Source: Tricholomella constricta (lineage: Eukaryota; Basidiomycota; Agaricomycetes; Agaricales; Lyophyllaceae). From it: a stretch of DNA of 37,385 nt. Location: positions 1 to 37,385 of the forward strand of contig JAACJP010000084.1 in the NCBI GenBank assembly GCA_013368375.1, given 5' to 3'. The notes beneath the pieces are model-generated. The model had not been told where the DNA came from. It was given only the letters and a program-made list of their open reading frames with translations, and did no database searches. Each line of letters starts with the position of its first letter. The stretch's first letter is position 1. The translations under genes and the position numbers were made by a program. Shown here piece by piece: positions 9,276-21,720 of this stretch.

Positions 9276-12200
9276 GCACTAGAACGTTGATATTTGGCAG
9301 ATCATCAAGTTGACGAAACCGACCTAGTTCGATGATGATTATCGAGGACGCGGTCATCGGAAATAGAAAAAACAGAACGCGAGATGTCACACTCACGTGG
9401 TATCAAAATTTCGCTACAGTTTGAAAGCAAACTGTGCTACTAGCTAGGCGACCATACTCAGGCATCAATTACACGTGGACTTGGAAGGAAAAGCTACCCC
9501 TGGAGTTTGAGCTGAATGACCGAGAATACGTTAACAGATGACAACCATTCAAGGAACACAAGCATGTTCGCCGTGGAAATTTGATTCGCAGTGCGTCGAC
9601 CACACACTTCGACATCGATCGCGTGGCTGTTCTGGAAGTAATGAGTGGGTAAGACCGGAAAAAAGTCAGCAATACGCACTCGACCCGACATCAGAGGCCC
9701 TGCGTGTTATGAGCACTGGTGTCCGCAGATTCAGCTATTTAGGTTCTCCTGGGCGTTCAGTGATCGAATCGAAAAAATGGTTGCGGCTGCTGGAAGAAAT
9801 CGGTCACGTCAAGCTAACATCCGACCTAGGCACTTGAATCGGGATGCACGAGAAGCTGGGCAGGACTTTAGTACCCACAGAGTAGCTGATCCATGGATTA
9901 TGGAGGGGGTCTGGAAAGGTACACTTCACACGTTCGAATGGAGAAAACTGAAGAAAAGTGAGCACAGAAAATTGACGAAGTTTGGGATATAAGTCCGAAC
10001 CGCGCCCAAGCGAATCGAAAATCGTAAGTCAGTCATGTATTCGCAAGTGCCGACGAGATTACTTTTCGGCGCCAATGAAGCATATGAGTACTGTACTACA
10101 AGTGTAGTGGACGGCACGCAACTTGCAGTCTTGCACGACGACTGCAGATGTGGGTTTATTTGCAAAAGATAAATTTACCAAACATGATCGACACGTCCCA
10201 ATTTGTCCAAGCCTCCGCTTGCAAGGCTCCTCTTGGTGTTTGCTTGAAACTGTTCTGCGAATTCCTCGTTGTTATTATCGAATCTTCTGCATGTGGTGCC
10301 AGCGCATCTTGACAGGACATAAAGGCCAGGTCTACGGAGCACGCGAATAGCGGCATCAGACTTTTATGTGCGATGACGGGACTCTTCCTGGTACAGAAAA
10401 ACGCAAGATGTCTTTGCTCTCTCCCTCGGGCTCTTCGTGAAGGATAGCCCGGCTGCTCTAGAGACTGCAGTACGGCCTATCTCGTCGATATTCATTGCCT
10501 GTGTCTTCCTGTTAGGTCAAATCACAGTATCTCCCAACCTTGCGCTTGCGCGCGTTTCCCGGGGTACATGGCAGCGTATGCTCGAAGTGGAGCAGCGCTG
10601 CCTCTGGGGCACACTTGCTGAGGTGGCCGTTGACCCCTCCTTGACTTTGGACATGGAGCCACGCCGTGATGGGTCTTTCCCGAGATTGCGTTCTTCTGTT
10701 TCCGATGTCCTGGAGAGTAGAGGTCGCTCCGCATCTACCACGTGTTCAAGATATCCGATTGCAACTGGACAAGACACAGCAGAGCAGTTTTCGGCCCAAA
10801 TGCGGCCCTCTGTCACTGTGAGATGTTTGGAAGAACGACTGATGGTGTCTGTCCAGGAGAGACTAAGATAGGATGGGATGGCGGACGTTTGCGCTTTCAG
10901 GCACGCACTTCTAAATCTCCCTCCCTGCTTTTCTTTTCTTCTATACTTGTCCTACATTCCCTCTATACCAGTAGAAGCACGTCGTCACGCCTCAAGCTAC
11001 GAACCGCACTATATCAATCCCAGGATGGATATACGTCCCTTCAGCACGCGCTGCCAAAACCGAACAACATGAGAAAACCTAGGAACGGCCGCCTCGTAAA
11101 GTTAAGCGAGGGGCACATCGGACACCCTTGCGGGCCATTGTCCACACCTCAGCCGCAAACCTCGACACACTCTCTTGCCCAACTTCCCCTCCTTCATTTT
11201 GTCTTGTCAATCTCTCGCGAAGAGCAGCCACATCGCAGCGTAAGTCGTCATTTCGTTACAACTTTCCCCCAACTCTAGGAAACGGCAGCTTCGCATCCGA
11301 CACCGCCGCTCATTTTACCACGAGAAGAACACGGTGTCCTTGGAAAAACGCCGCCTACTCAGCTTCGTTGGTGCAAACCGGACCACATTCGAACATGGCT
11401 GAGTCCAGGGTCTCAGTGAATTGGCAGTACGCCTACGACTGACCCGTTCCAAGGCGGCATCAAAAGTCTCACCAGAACGGCGCGACATTATACGTACTTC
11501 CTTGCTCCATCAAAAGTGCGCATGATCTGCTGTCATTGCTCACCCGTTTTCTCCAAAGATCCTCTCTGTGTGTTGATTAATGTCATTGTCAGCTAAGTTG
11601 ACGCTGCCGTGGGGCGCCATTTCAGACGCACGCCAGCCGCTCCTCTGGATTGACGGACGTTTCAAGCGCCCTGTGCCCTTTCTCTCTCTCTCAATTTTTT
11701 GTTTTTCCCCTGGGTGAAGCTCATCTGCCTCATTGGATCGAAAGGGGGCACAGAATGGAACTTGAGCTGTTCGTCTCGAAGGCCTTGATTTCGAGTGTGC
11801 CGTGCTGTGCGGCGGCATGTTATTTAGCCCTGGCTTGCAGGTTTGGGAGCGGAGGCGTCTTTTAAAGCACGACACTGCTGCCTCAACACCATCCGAGTCT
11901 ACTGGCGCCTCGACCTCATAAGATTTTCCACGCGACCCTCCCGTCGAGGCAATACCATCTCCATCGTAGGTGGGCGGCCGCCCCTCTCCATGCCCCGCTG
12001 CGCCTCTACCTTGATCCCATCCCGCGCATGCCTGCCAGGCCCGCGGTCCTCCAACTGGGGCTACAGCTACTACGTACGCTACCCCACTGCTCTCCAGCGA
12101 GAGTCAGAGCTTCCCCGAAGGCTCATCTGACTCGGAGCGGGCGTGGGCGTGGGCGCGGGGGAGGGAGCGGGGGGCGCTTCAGATCAGGAATATGGTTGCC

Positions 12201-12626
12201 GGTGGGTTTTTCCGGTCCCTGCGGTTTGTGTTTTGTGTGGTGGAGCATGACGGGTCGAGTCGAGTCGGAAGGCGTTGTGTGTGTCCTGGGCTCGACTCGC
12301 AGTGTGTCACCCCCCGCCCGGGCTTGGGCGTGCAACGGTGTCGGAGTCGTGGCGTCGCGCGTTCCGCGTTTCGTGTGGTTGAGAAATCGCTCCTGCCTCA
12401 TCGCACCGCACCGCACCGCACCTCACCTCACCGCCATCCCACATCACGCTGTCCCGGCTCGTTCTTCACGTGCCATCGACCACCCCTCTCTTTCATCTGA
12501 TGGACGACATTTCTTTTCTCTCTTCATACACTCCCTCCGTCGTCGGCACGCAAGCCAAAAGCACGAGCGCGCGCTGCCGTCCAAATCCAAGACGTAGTAA
12601 CCTGCTATAATCCCCGTCCCGCTGTG
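9276..12626. other. long region without a convincing gene
   Basis: Frames of 65-190 codons exist on both strands (for example 9645-9992 and 10437-10871 plus, 10517-10816 minus). None shows a domain, consistent splice phase or recognisable composition, and several lack an ATG. Around 11160-11280 there is a CT-rich tract followed by an intron-like segment (GTAAGT at about 11240, CTCTAG at about 11279), reminiscent of a promoter and 5' UTR intron. The only downstream frame is a 15-codon one starting at about 11396. From about 11900 the sequence becomes GC-rich with strong strand bias. Confidence 0.35.
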
Positions 12627-12774
12627 GCTTTGCCTCTTGCCTCTTGCCTCTTGCCTCTTGCCTCTTGCCTCTTGCCTCTTGCCTCTTGCCTCTTGCCTCT
12701 TGCCTCTTGCCTCTTGCCTCTTGCCTCTTGCCTCTTGCCTCTTGCCTCTTGTGCCTCTTGCCTCTTGCCTCTTG
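12627..12774. repeat. 7-bp minisatellite (TTGCCTC)n, about 20 copies
   Basis: Nearly perfect heptamer array, interrupted once near 12750 by a TTGTGCCTC variant. Frames through it give Leu-Pro-Leu-Ala-Ser-Cys style repeats that are artefacts of the array. Confidence 0.95.
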
Positions 12775-15594
12775 TATCATCCTCAGTTGAAGAAGAAGAA
12801 GAAGCCGAGCGAAACTGATACCGCTCGTCGTCCTACTCGAGTCGAATCGGAGCAGAAGCACAAGCAGAAACAGGATCAGAAGGCGGCGTCTGCCTCGTGG
12901 TGGGGGTAGCCCGAGGTGGGAGCACCCATATATACATACATACATACATGCATAGGTGCATACAGACAGACGTGCTCGTACCTCGTACCGAAGGCCTGCC
13001 TGTGATGTGCGACTTCCGGGTAAGGAAGAAGGGGTGGAGGGGTGGAGGGGGAGGGCACAGGGCATAATCACGTCTCTCAGAATCCAGACAGACGTTCGGT
13101 GCGATGAGGAGAGAAAAAAAAAGACGTCGCCTCGCCTTCCCCGCGTACTCCAGAGGTCACCCCCCCCACTGAGATTCTGTCCATTCAACATTGTCGCTCG
13201 CCTCCCCCGCCCTTTTTCTCCTGTCTTCATCTCTTCTTTCTGAAAAAAAAAATTGGAGTCGGGCGCGATGATTCAACGCAATGATGCTGAGTGTGTAAGT
13301 ACAACTGGCATATCCATATTACGAGCCTGGTTTGTCTTGTCCCCGAGTCGGTTTTGGATGGTCAGAGCTGCGCTGCACGGGGGCTCGGCGGTAGACGTAT
13401 ATACTGCTTGACCATGAAAGCAAATAAAAAAAGGAAAGGAAAAAAGGAAAAAAAAAAGAGAGAATTGGAGAAAAAGAAAGGAAGGAAGAGAGAAGAGAAA
13501 AGGGAGAAGAGGATACATCGACGCGGCGCGCGTGCCCCCGCGACAGCGCAAAGAGCAAAGAGTAAAGCGCAAAGAGCAAACAAAGAGAAAAGAATGTTTG
13601 CAGGGAGGGATACGGACGTGCACGAGAGGCGCAATAACGCGTCCCAGGCCCAGGGGTCAGAGGCGCCCTCCAAGATGCAAGATGCAAGGCGCAGGGTCGC
13701 GCGCATTAACTCCCGATCGCCATGCCACGCCAGATGCCGGGGCGCGTCATCCTCCTCCCTCATTATGCTCATTCGTAGGCCACGGCTACGGCTACGGCCA
13801 CGGCTACGGCTACGGCGGGAAGGGGAAGGAAAAAAGAACCAATATCCGAATCTCAGCACGGAACACCCCAAACCCGTCCCTCCCTCCTTTGTGAACGGAA
13901 ACGTGAAACGTGGACGAAATCGCGAAAACGGGGAACGGTCAAAGGGGAATTGCGAACGGGGAACGGGGAACGGGCATCACCAAACACTGCAGGCCCGCGG
14001 TTCCGCGATGGCTGGTAAACAATCCACCTAATCGACCCCTCCCTTCCTTCCTGCGGCGCCTTGGGTCAGACTGCCATCGCTTGCGCCGGACGACTGCCTC
14101 GTCCTCTGCTGCTCCCTTCCCGCACGTCCCGCACGTCGCTTACCGACTCCGGGTAGCCGACCGCTGCGGGGGGCCGAAAGCGCGGAAGGGTCGTACATGT
14201 GCACGCGTGCGCGGAGCGCGAGGCGTACATAACATATCGCGTAGGATGGGAAGTCCGGTAGGCGTGCGGACGGGCATGCACCCGACCTGCGGTCCTGGTG
14301 CGATACGATACTGGGGGGAAAGGTTCGTGGTATAGTAGCGCGGGACTCCCCCACCCGGCCCTCCTTGGTCAACGGAGAGCGGGAACGGGGAACGGTACCA
14401 GACACTCGCGATGGCTGATATACGATATAACCCCCCCCCCCCCCCACCTCCCGCCATCGTTGCGGCGCGGGATTCGTTGAGGAAGCGCACCACTTCGATG
14501 ATTGGGTCGAACCGTCCTCGCTTACGCCGGATGATTGCCTCGTTCTCTCTCCTCTGCGCTCTGCTGCCTTTCTCCGTCACGCACAGGTGACCGGCCGCCA
14601 TTGCATCGGATGGGAAGGGGAGGAGCGTGTGTCCGACTTGCGGTCCTCTGCGATACGGTATCAATTCTGCAAGAGTATAGGGTATGGCATATGGAGTTTG
14701 GGGTGTGGGGTGTAGGGTAGAATGGAAGCAGAGGCAGAGGCGGCGGAGGCGAGGGAGAGGAGGCGAAGTGGCGTCGTTGTGGACACGCTACGAGTGGTGC
14801 GGATCGAGCTCGCTTGAAACGGAACAGGGTTAACGGTGTGAGGTGAGGCGACCCGTATGCGGATGTGTATCGTGTATTGTGTATCGTGTATCGATTATCG
14901 TGTATCCGACAAGGCTCCGACTGCGATAGCGAGTGGTTGACAAGATGACAGTGACATGTAGCGCACGCAGCACTCCTTTGTGATTACTCGTCCTTCCGAT
15001 GTTCGCCTGACATTGTTATTCACTGTTAAGAATGCGGATGAGCCGTGAGCCGCACGCCCGAGGACACGACCGCAGCACATGGCATTGGTACACAAGCGTG
15101 CACGTATCGTCATCGAGACCAAAGGCCACACACCACGCACCACAGATCACACATCACAAAGCAAAATCGTGCTTCTGTCTGCAGGCTGCTTCCCCGCGCC
15201 CCGATTCCATACCGTGTCCTGCCGAGAGGGTCGGTGCCTGGACCGCAAACGCTTCTGCCGAGGGCGCCGCGGCCCCCCGGAGGCAGGAGGCAGAAGGCGG
15301 ACGTAGGCCCACGGGACGTGCACGGCGCGGGCGGCGGCGAGGGGGGCGCGTGGTTGAGACCGGGGTGCAGGCTCCTGGGCGGCGGGGAGTATGTAAAAGT
15401 AGGATCGATCAGGGATTCTGTGTCGGGATCGCACCGAGAGCGTGGCTCAAGGAAGGCACAGAGTGACTGGGGTCTTGGTTATGGTGATGGGCCGGAACGG
15501 CGGTGCCGACTCCGATGACCGGATATAGCGAAAAACAGGGTTAATTGGAAATGGATATGAAGGCGAGGGATTGCGAGAAGACGGGCAGCCAGCG
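12775..15594. other. low-complexity, strand-asymmetric region upstream of the zinc-finger gene
   Basis: No gene seen. It holds a purine-only tract of about 90 nt (13420-13515, AAAAGG/GAAGG type), GGCTACGG/CCACGG repeats (13780-13820), GGGGAACG repeats (13930-13975 and 14370-14395), a poly-C run of 17 (about 14430-14446) and GTGTATCGTGTATC repeats (14865-14905). Long frames here are by-products of the biased composition. Confidence 0.5.
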
Positions 15595-18440
15595 ATGAGT
15601 CTTTCCCCCGACACCACTCTCCGCTCCCCGCCCCCGACCCAAAACACTCCCGCCGGCCTCGCCTCCCTCCTCGCAGATGCTTATGCAGAGCTCGACGTCC
15701 TCCGCCGCGAGCTCACCACCCTCCGCAAGCGCACCGAAAAGGCCGAGCGCCTCGCCTCCTCCCTCCAGTCGTTGCGTTCCCTCCCCCCGCCCGATCCTGC
15801 GATCTCCCCTCCCGACGAAGCCGCCGCCATCCTCCTCGCATACGAAGACCGCGCAACCCGTGCTGAAATGGCCCGCGACGACGCTGATGCCCGCCGCGCC
15901 TTTCTCGCCGACAACTGGGCTCAGCTCAGCCAGTACCTCGCCCAGCTCGACGCTGCCGCCCTCGATGCACGCATGGGCTTTGCGCGCGTCGTCGACGGCA
16001 GTTCAGCCCACATCGCGCCCACCCAGGTCCCCGTCCTAGGCAGCAGCAGGGGGCGTGCCTTCCCACAGCCAAACACCTCCCTCCAGCCCTTTGCCCTCCC
16101 GCCGCATCCCAATGCTGGATCCCGCAGGCCCAGGACGGCGAGCATCGATGGCTACGGGCACCCTCCGCCCGCTAAAAAGTCGAGGCCGGACCATCATGAA
16201 CCCGTGCGTGTCGCATGTCGCGTGTCTTTTTCGCGCTCACTTACCCCCGTTGCAGTACGTCGTCGGCCCGAGGATGATCCTCCCACCCAAGCCCCCTGCC
16301 CGCCACCCCGCCCCGCCCCGACCCCGCTCCCGCTCCTCCTCCCGTTCCTCCTCCCGCTCCTCCCTCAGCGTCGACGAAATGCTCCTCCAAGCCACAGCAG
16401 ACGGCACCCCCAACCCCAACACAAACCCAAACGGCGCCGACTTCCATCCCGGAGCCCTCTCCCAGCAGCAGCAGCACCACCCCCCCGGCCGCAGCAGCAG
16501 CAGCACCAACAACACCACCCATCGCGCCCCCCGCTCCGCGCCCCCGCCGCCCCCACAACCCTACGCGCCCCCACCGCCCCACTTTGACTCTGCCCACCCA
16601 CACAATAACAACAACAATAACAACCCCGTGCGCCGCGCCTACACCGACTTTCCCGCCTCCGCCCCCAACCCCAATGCCGCCTCGGCGCCGTACCGCACAG
16701 CGTCCCTGTCCGTGAGCGGCGCGGAGCCCCTGACACAGCCGGGGCAGGCGGCACAGTTCCAGACACATGTGTTTGCGCCTGTGGTGACAGGCGCGCCTGT
16801 CAAGAAGAGCAAGTATTCTGCTAATAGCGGTGCGTTCTCCGTGCTTATGTTTTCCCTTTCTCCCCACCGAACTGACGACCCCCCCTTCTCTTCTAGCTGC
16901 TGCGCCTGCACCCTCGGTGACCCCGGCTCCGGCCCCCGTTGACACGGCTGCGGCGACGGTGTACCCGGCGACGAACGAGGCAGGGCAAAGGATATGTCGG
17001 CAATGTGGGATGGCGGGACGGTACAAGGACGGGAAGTGTGTTGAGAAGTGGGGGCCGGGGCCCATGGGGCCTGGGACTGTGTGTGATCGGTGCGTGTCTC
17101 AACCTTTCTTCCTTTCCCCCCCTCCCCCTCCCGCTCCGTTTCCCCGTGTCATCGCGTGTTTTGGGGTGGTTGTGCTGATGCTGATTATGTGCGATGTTTT
17201 TTGTAGGTGCCGGAAGAAGATGAAGCGGGTGGAGAGGAGGGGGACTATGGAGGCGCAGCAATTGCAACACCAGCAACAGCAACAGCAACAGCAACAACAG
17301 CAACAACAGCAGCAGCAGGGGCAGCGGGCGGTACATCGTACGGATACGGTCCCTGCGTACCCGGCCCCGAACCAACAACAACAGCAACAACACCAGTTCC
17401 GCGCGTCCCCGTCCACGGCCCCAGCCCCAGCCCCAGCCCCATCCCCCGCTGCGTCCTCGGGCTCGTCGTCGTTCCTCCACCCGCACCACCACCACGGACA
17501 TCACCATTCACATCATCCGCTGCAGCAGCAGCAGCACCCGCACCACGCGCAACACCAGTCGCAACGCTCCTCCCCGAACATGAACCCGCACCATCAGAAC
17601 CACCCTCAGAACCACCACAACCACCAAAATTATCAGAGTCAAAGTCAAAGTCAAAACCGAGACCGAGACCGAGACCGAGACCAGAAGAACTCGCCCCGCC
17701 CCGGCTCCGCCTCCCAACCTCACACTGCAACTGCAACTGCAACCGGAACAGGCACGGGGACAGGAGCGGGGACAGGAGCGGGGGGAGTAACGGGAGGAGT
17801 AGGAGTATCGGGAGGAGTAGGAGGGGGAGGCATGGGAGGAGGACGCGCACCCCCCAGCCCGGGCCCGTCGATTGCGGCGCTCCGGGATATGGAGGATGAG
17901 ATTCCGGTTTCGGCTGTTCCGCGGGGCGGGGCGGGGTCGGGGTCCAGTTCTGGTGTGGGGTCTGGGCGGTTCAAGAACGGGAATGGGAATGGGGGTGGGG
18001 GTGGGGGTGGGGGTGGGGTTGAAAATGGGAATGGGAATGGGAATGGGAATGGGGTGCGGAGGGGAGGGGGAGGTGGGAGTAAGCGGGGGTCGGGGTCGCC
18101 GGGCGATGGGGAAAAGGAGAAGGAGAGGGAAAGGGAGAGGGAGAGGGATGTTTCTGTTGTGGATGTTGATGCGGATGGGGATGTTGTTGAAGAAGAGGAG
18201 GAGGAGGAGGAGGAGGAGGAAGAAGGGATGGAGAGGGAGGGCGCAGAGGGGGAGGGGAAAGTGGAGGGGAAAGGGTCGGATCGAATGGATGTGGACGGGG
18301 AGGGGGACGGGGACGGGGATGCGGAGGAGGCGGGGGATGCGGAGCAGGAGCTGCTTGAGGCGGTTGATGCTGCGGAGGCTAATGGGGGTGGGTCGGGGGG
18401 GATGGGGGGGATGGGGGGGAGGATGAAGGAGGAGGAGTAG
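15595..18440 (+). CDS. large low-complexity protein with a GATA-like zinc finger
   Basis: Four exons, 15595-16203, 16256-16829, 16897-17089 and 17207-18440, join in phase to give 869 residues. A short coiled coil lies near residues 20-60 (LADAYAELDVLRRELTTLRK). Ser/Arg, Pro, Asn and His-rich tracts follow. At 428-460 sits a Cys4 finger, C-x2-C-x25-C-x2-C, containing KWGPGPMGPGTVCDRC. The G-P-x-G-x-x-x-C-x-x-C end is that of GATA-type fingers, but the loop is longer than the usual 17-20 residues and the last pair is CDRC rather than CNAC. A basic stretch RKKMKR follows directly. The C-terminal half holds polyQ, His-rich, GNGN, RERE and long Glu runs. A nuclear DNA-binding regulator is inferred. 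The ATG at 15595 was chosen because upstream in-frame codons lack ATG. Confidence 0.7.
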
Positions 18441-18725
18441 GGGCGTTTTTCTAATGGTGGCTGGCTTTTTTTTCTCTTTTCTTTCCTTCTTGTCGCTCTC
18501 GCTCCGGCTCTTTTTCTTTTCTTTCCCTTTTTTCTTTGCGTTTCTGATGTTCGGTTCTCGGTTCTCGGTCATCTCGATTCTCGTCCACCCGCTCTGCTCC
18601 TCGCTGTCGTACGTCTACGTCGTATTATCTATCTACCCCCTCACCCCCACCACACAACAATGCACGATATACCCCTGTACCCACCTCATCTCACGTCCGC
18701 ACCGCACCGCACGTCCCTCATAATC
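18441..18725. other. 3' flank of the zinc-finger gene
   Basis: Pyrimidine-rich sequence (TTTTCTCTTTTC-type runs at 18468-18540) directly after the stop codon, suited to a 3' UTR. No frame of interest. Confidence 0.4.
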
Positions 18726-18772
18726 CATAACTCCTAACTCATAACTCATAACTCATAACTCATAACTCATAA
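18726..18772. repeat. 7-bp minisatellite (CATAACT)n
   Basis: About seven units of CATAACT, with one CCTAACT variant at the second position. Confidence 0.9.
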
Positions 18773-19011
18773 GCCATGCCTACGCGTACTTCGTACTTAT
18801 TACGCACATACTTGTTTCCCTGCTTCTACCCCGAAAAAAAGAAATGCGCCCCGCGACCCGGATGGTGTGTGGGCGCAAATTGTGGACTTTTGTTATTCTG
18901 GACGGACGTTGTCACGGTGTGGACTCTGTTTTGTGTTTTCTTTTTCTTTTTCTGTTTTCCTTTTAGTTGTAGGGGTATACCGGTACCGGTATGGATGAAG
19001 GAACGAAATTT

Positions 19012-19038
19012 GGGATTGGGATTGGGATTGGGATTGGG
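19012..19038 (+). repeat. (GGGATT)4 hexamer run
   Basis: Four GGGATT units followed by GGG. This gives five G-triplets spaced by three bases, a layout able to form a G-quadruplex on the + strand. It resembles but is not the telomere unit. Confidence 0.85.
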
Positions 19039-19490
19039 CGTGGGAATGGGATTTTTGTCTGCGATTTGACTCTCGACTTGACTCTATTGGTCCTGGCTCG
19101 CTGACAAGGATAACGATACCGAAGTCGACAACCACAAGCAGAAACAAGAGCAAAAGCAAAGGGGCTACTGGTTCCGACGCCCCTCCCCCACTTTCAAGCC
19201 TTCAGGAGAACGCTCCAAAAATTCAGAAGTCACCTCACCCAATGGCCTGTCCCTCGAGAAGTATATATATGCACTGGATTTCTTGACACGCAAACGTAAC
19301 GCATACACGCACGCTCGTTGGCTTGCTTGTTCTTTTTTTTGTGGGGGGGGGGCGAGGGGGGGCTGTGGCTCTCTGGCTCTCTATCCCTCTCTCTGTGCGT
19401 ACCCCTCTGCCTCTGCGTGTGGGGATCCCGCCCCGAGCTGGCTGATATGCGGCGCAGGGGGCGGATGTGTTCAGTCTAGCGGCAGCTTTC

Positions 19491-19530
19491 GCACTCTTGC
19501 ACTCTTGCACTCTTGCACTCTTGCACTCTT
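19491..19530. repeat. 8-bp repeat (GCACTCTT)5
   Basis: Five perfect tandem copies followed by GCG. Confidence 0.95.
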
Positions 19531-19779
19531 GCGATTATTTACGTCTGGGGATCCACACGGCGATGGAACAGAACGCATGACGCACAACGCAGAACGCACA
19601 ACGCTCGCTCACTTGCTTTTCGGGCCGTGGCTGTCTGGCTCTCTCTCTGTGTACTCTGTATCTGCATCTGCATGTGGGGTGGGCTGGCGGGTGTTTTCGG
19701 TGGTGGTGGCGGCGGCGGCGTTCCCTCGACTCTCAACGTTCAACGTTCAACTCTCAATGCTTCCGTCGCAGAGATGTTT

Positions 19780-21720
19780 CACGTCTGGGATTCTGCACGA
19801 GGTTGGATGCTTCTTACTCTGAAGGCGAATCGAATACCCTCCTTGCGGTTGGTTCCACGTGGCCTTTCTGTTGGTTCTCTCGGTCGGGTGTGTCTTTTTT
19901 CCTGTCTCTTGTGTTGTTTTCTCCCCCAGCCCCCCGACCTCCTGATGTGGCACTGAAGGATGCTTTTCGGAAAGGTCCACCATCGCGTGCGCGTTTTGGC
20001 CTGTTCGTGGCCTTTGTGAGTTTCTTAGCCTCGCCTTTGTCTGTTACGCGCGTACGTCTCGAGCGCATACTATCGCACCCGGGTCGAAGGGATTCGCGCT
20101 CTGCATGTGGAGCGTGGGCAGGAAGCACTGAAACGCCGAGCTGGCGGGTGTGCTGGCGTTTGTGTTCAGTCTGGCAGCGGCCGCGGCGTTTCTCGACCTC
20201 GAATGCTGCGGGACTCTCAACCCTCGACTCTCAAAGAACAGACTTCTTACTTCTGGGAGTCCGCACGAAGATAGATAGTTTCACTCTGAAGGCGGATCGA
20301 ACTCTCCCCTTGTGGTTCCGTGCGCGCCGCACCAGCGTGGCCTTGCTGTTGTTCTCTCGGTCGGGCGTGTTTCTGTCGTTTGTGACGGTTTGTTTCCCTC
20401 TGGTGCACCATTGCGTGCGCGCCTTGACCTTTGTGAAAGCTCTTCATTTCGTCAGTTACACGCGTGCTTCCTAAGCGCATCCTGGGATTGCGTTCGTGTC
20501 CCGCCGCGCCGCGTAGTTACTGCTTGAGCCCGGGATACCGAGTTGTTCGCGGCCAAATCTTTTTGGGCCCCACGGGCTGACAGATGGGATGGCTGCGCAT
20601 CGGTGACGTCGAAAAAAAGGGTGTACTCGGGACAGGGCTGCTCATACCCGCTGGGCTGGTGCAACATCGACACTTCAAGGCGCTCTCCCTGCATTTCACT
20701 TCAGGGGGTGGACACCACGCTGGATAAGCGTGTTGTGTTTTTCTTTTTTTTACAACTGTCTGCGTGTTTATGATCTTCTTCTGCAACTGGGTTTGGTTAT
20801 AGGTGAGTGAACGTCCGCGGTGCTGTATGTATGTTATCGGGTTGTGGGGACTGATAGCGTTCCGGGTTTGCAGAATTGTGCTTTCTGTGGAGGAAATTTA
20901 ATCTCCCCCGTTCGGTCCTACGCGCGCCACATCAGCATGCTTGATTGTTCTCGGTCGGTGTGCTTTCGTCGGTTCCTGGCAGCGAAGGGCCCCTGGTATG
21001 AGGAACAGGTCCATTTCGGGAGAAAAAGGTTCACAATAGCGTGCATGGCGTCCTAGCCGTTGTGAAACTCTTTCATCCCCTTTTCATTGGTTACGCTGTA
21101 AGTCCTGATCGCTCCGCATTGGTTATGACAGCGTTCCTTGGCTTCGGGCTACGTGCACTCATTGCAGAATTGTGCCTTTATCGTAAAAGAATGTGATTCC
21201 CCCCTTTCGGTTCTACGCGCGCCACACCAGCATGCCTTGCTCCCTTGGTCGCGTTTTCTCGTTGTTTTGCCGCCTGGGTCTTTCACGGGGCGCCATGAGG
21301 CAAAGGCATTTCCGTGGCCTCTTTTCGGAAAAGTTCACCATCTCGTGCTCGCCCGAGTCTTTGTGAAACTCTATCATCGCCTTTCATTGGTTACGCGTGC
21401 GTCCTGATCGCTCCCCATCGTATTCTAGGATGCCTTCGTCCCGCCTCGCCGAAAGTCTACTTCTCTAGCTTGAGCACTAGACTGTTCGTGGCCAAATCTT
21501 TCCAGGCCCCACCAGGTGACAGGCGCATGGGTGACGTCGAAAAGGGAAGCTGTCTCGGGACATCGCTGGGTCATCTGAGCGGAGGGTTTTCCCGCTGGCA
21601 TCGACGTTCTCTGTGCATTGCAATTGAAAGGGTGCACCACGCTGGAAGAATGTGTTGTTTCTTTGTCTGCCTGTTCGTAATCTTTTTCCGCAAATGGACT
21701 CGTTCGGTTTCACTTGTTCG
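19780..21720. repeat. family of diverged tandem repeats without a gene
   Basis: Several motifs recur in the same order with clear divergence. CTCTCGGTCGGGTGTG-like stretches occur near 19880, 20355 and 20948. TTCACCATC/CGTGCGC followed by TTGTGAAACTCTTTCAT-like stretches occur near 19975, 20405, 21030 and 21330. TTTCATTGGTTACGC followed by TCCTGATCGCTCC occurs at 21082 and 21381. A longer segment starting TTGTTCGCGGCCAAATC at 20543 reappears, diverged, at 21483. The period is about 300-470 bp within a roughly 940-bp higher unit. It has no coding continuity and no similarity I recognise. Confidence 0.55.

Noticed and set aside
12028..13230. Frames of 189 and 245 codons around the TTGCCTC array
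   Set aside because: They run through the minisatellite or through Arg/Gly-rich biased DNA and show no domain or splice structure.
16241..17507. Long minus-strand frames opposite the zinc-finger gene
   Set aside because: They are shadows of GC-rich low-complexity codons on the + strand. The plus frame has splice-consistent exons and a Cys4 motif.
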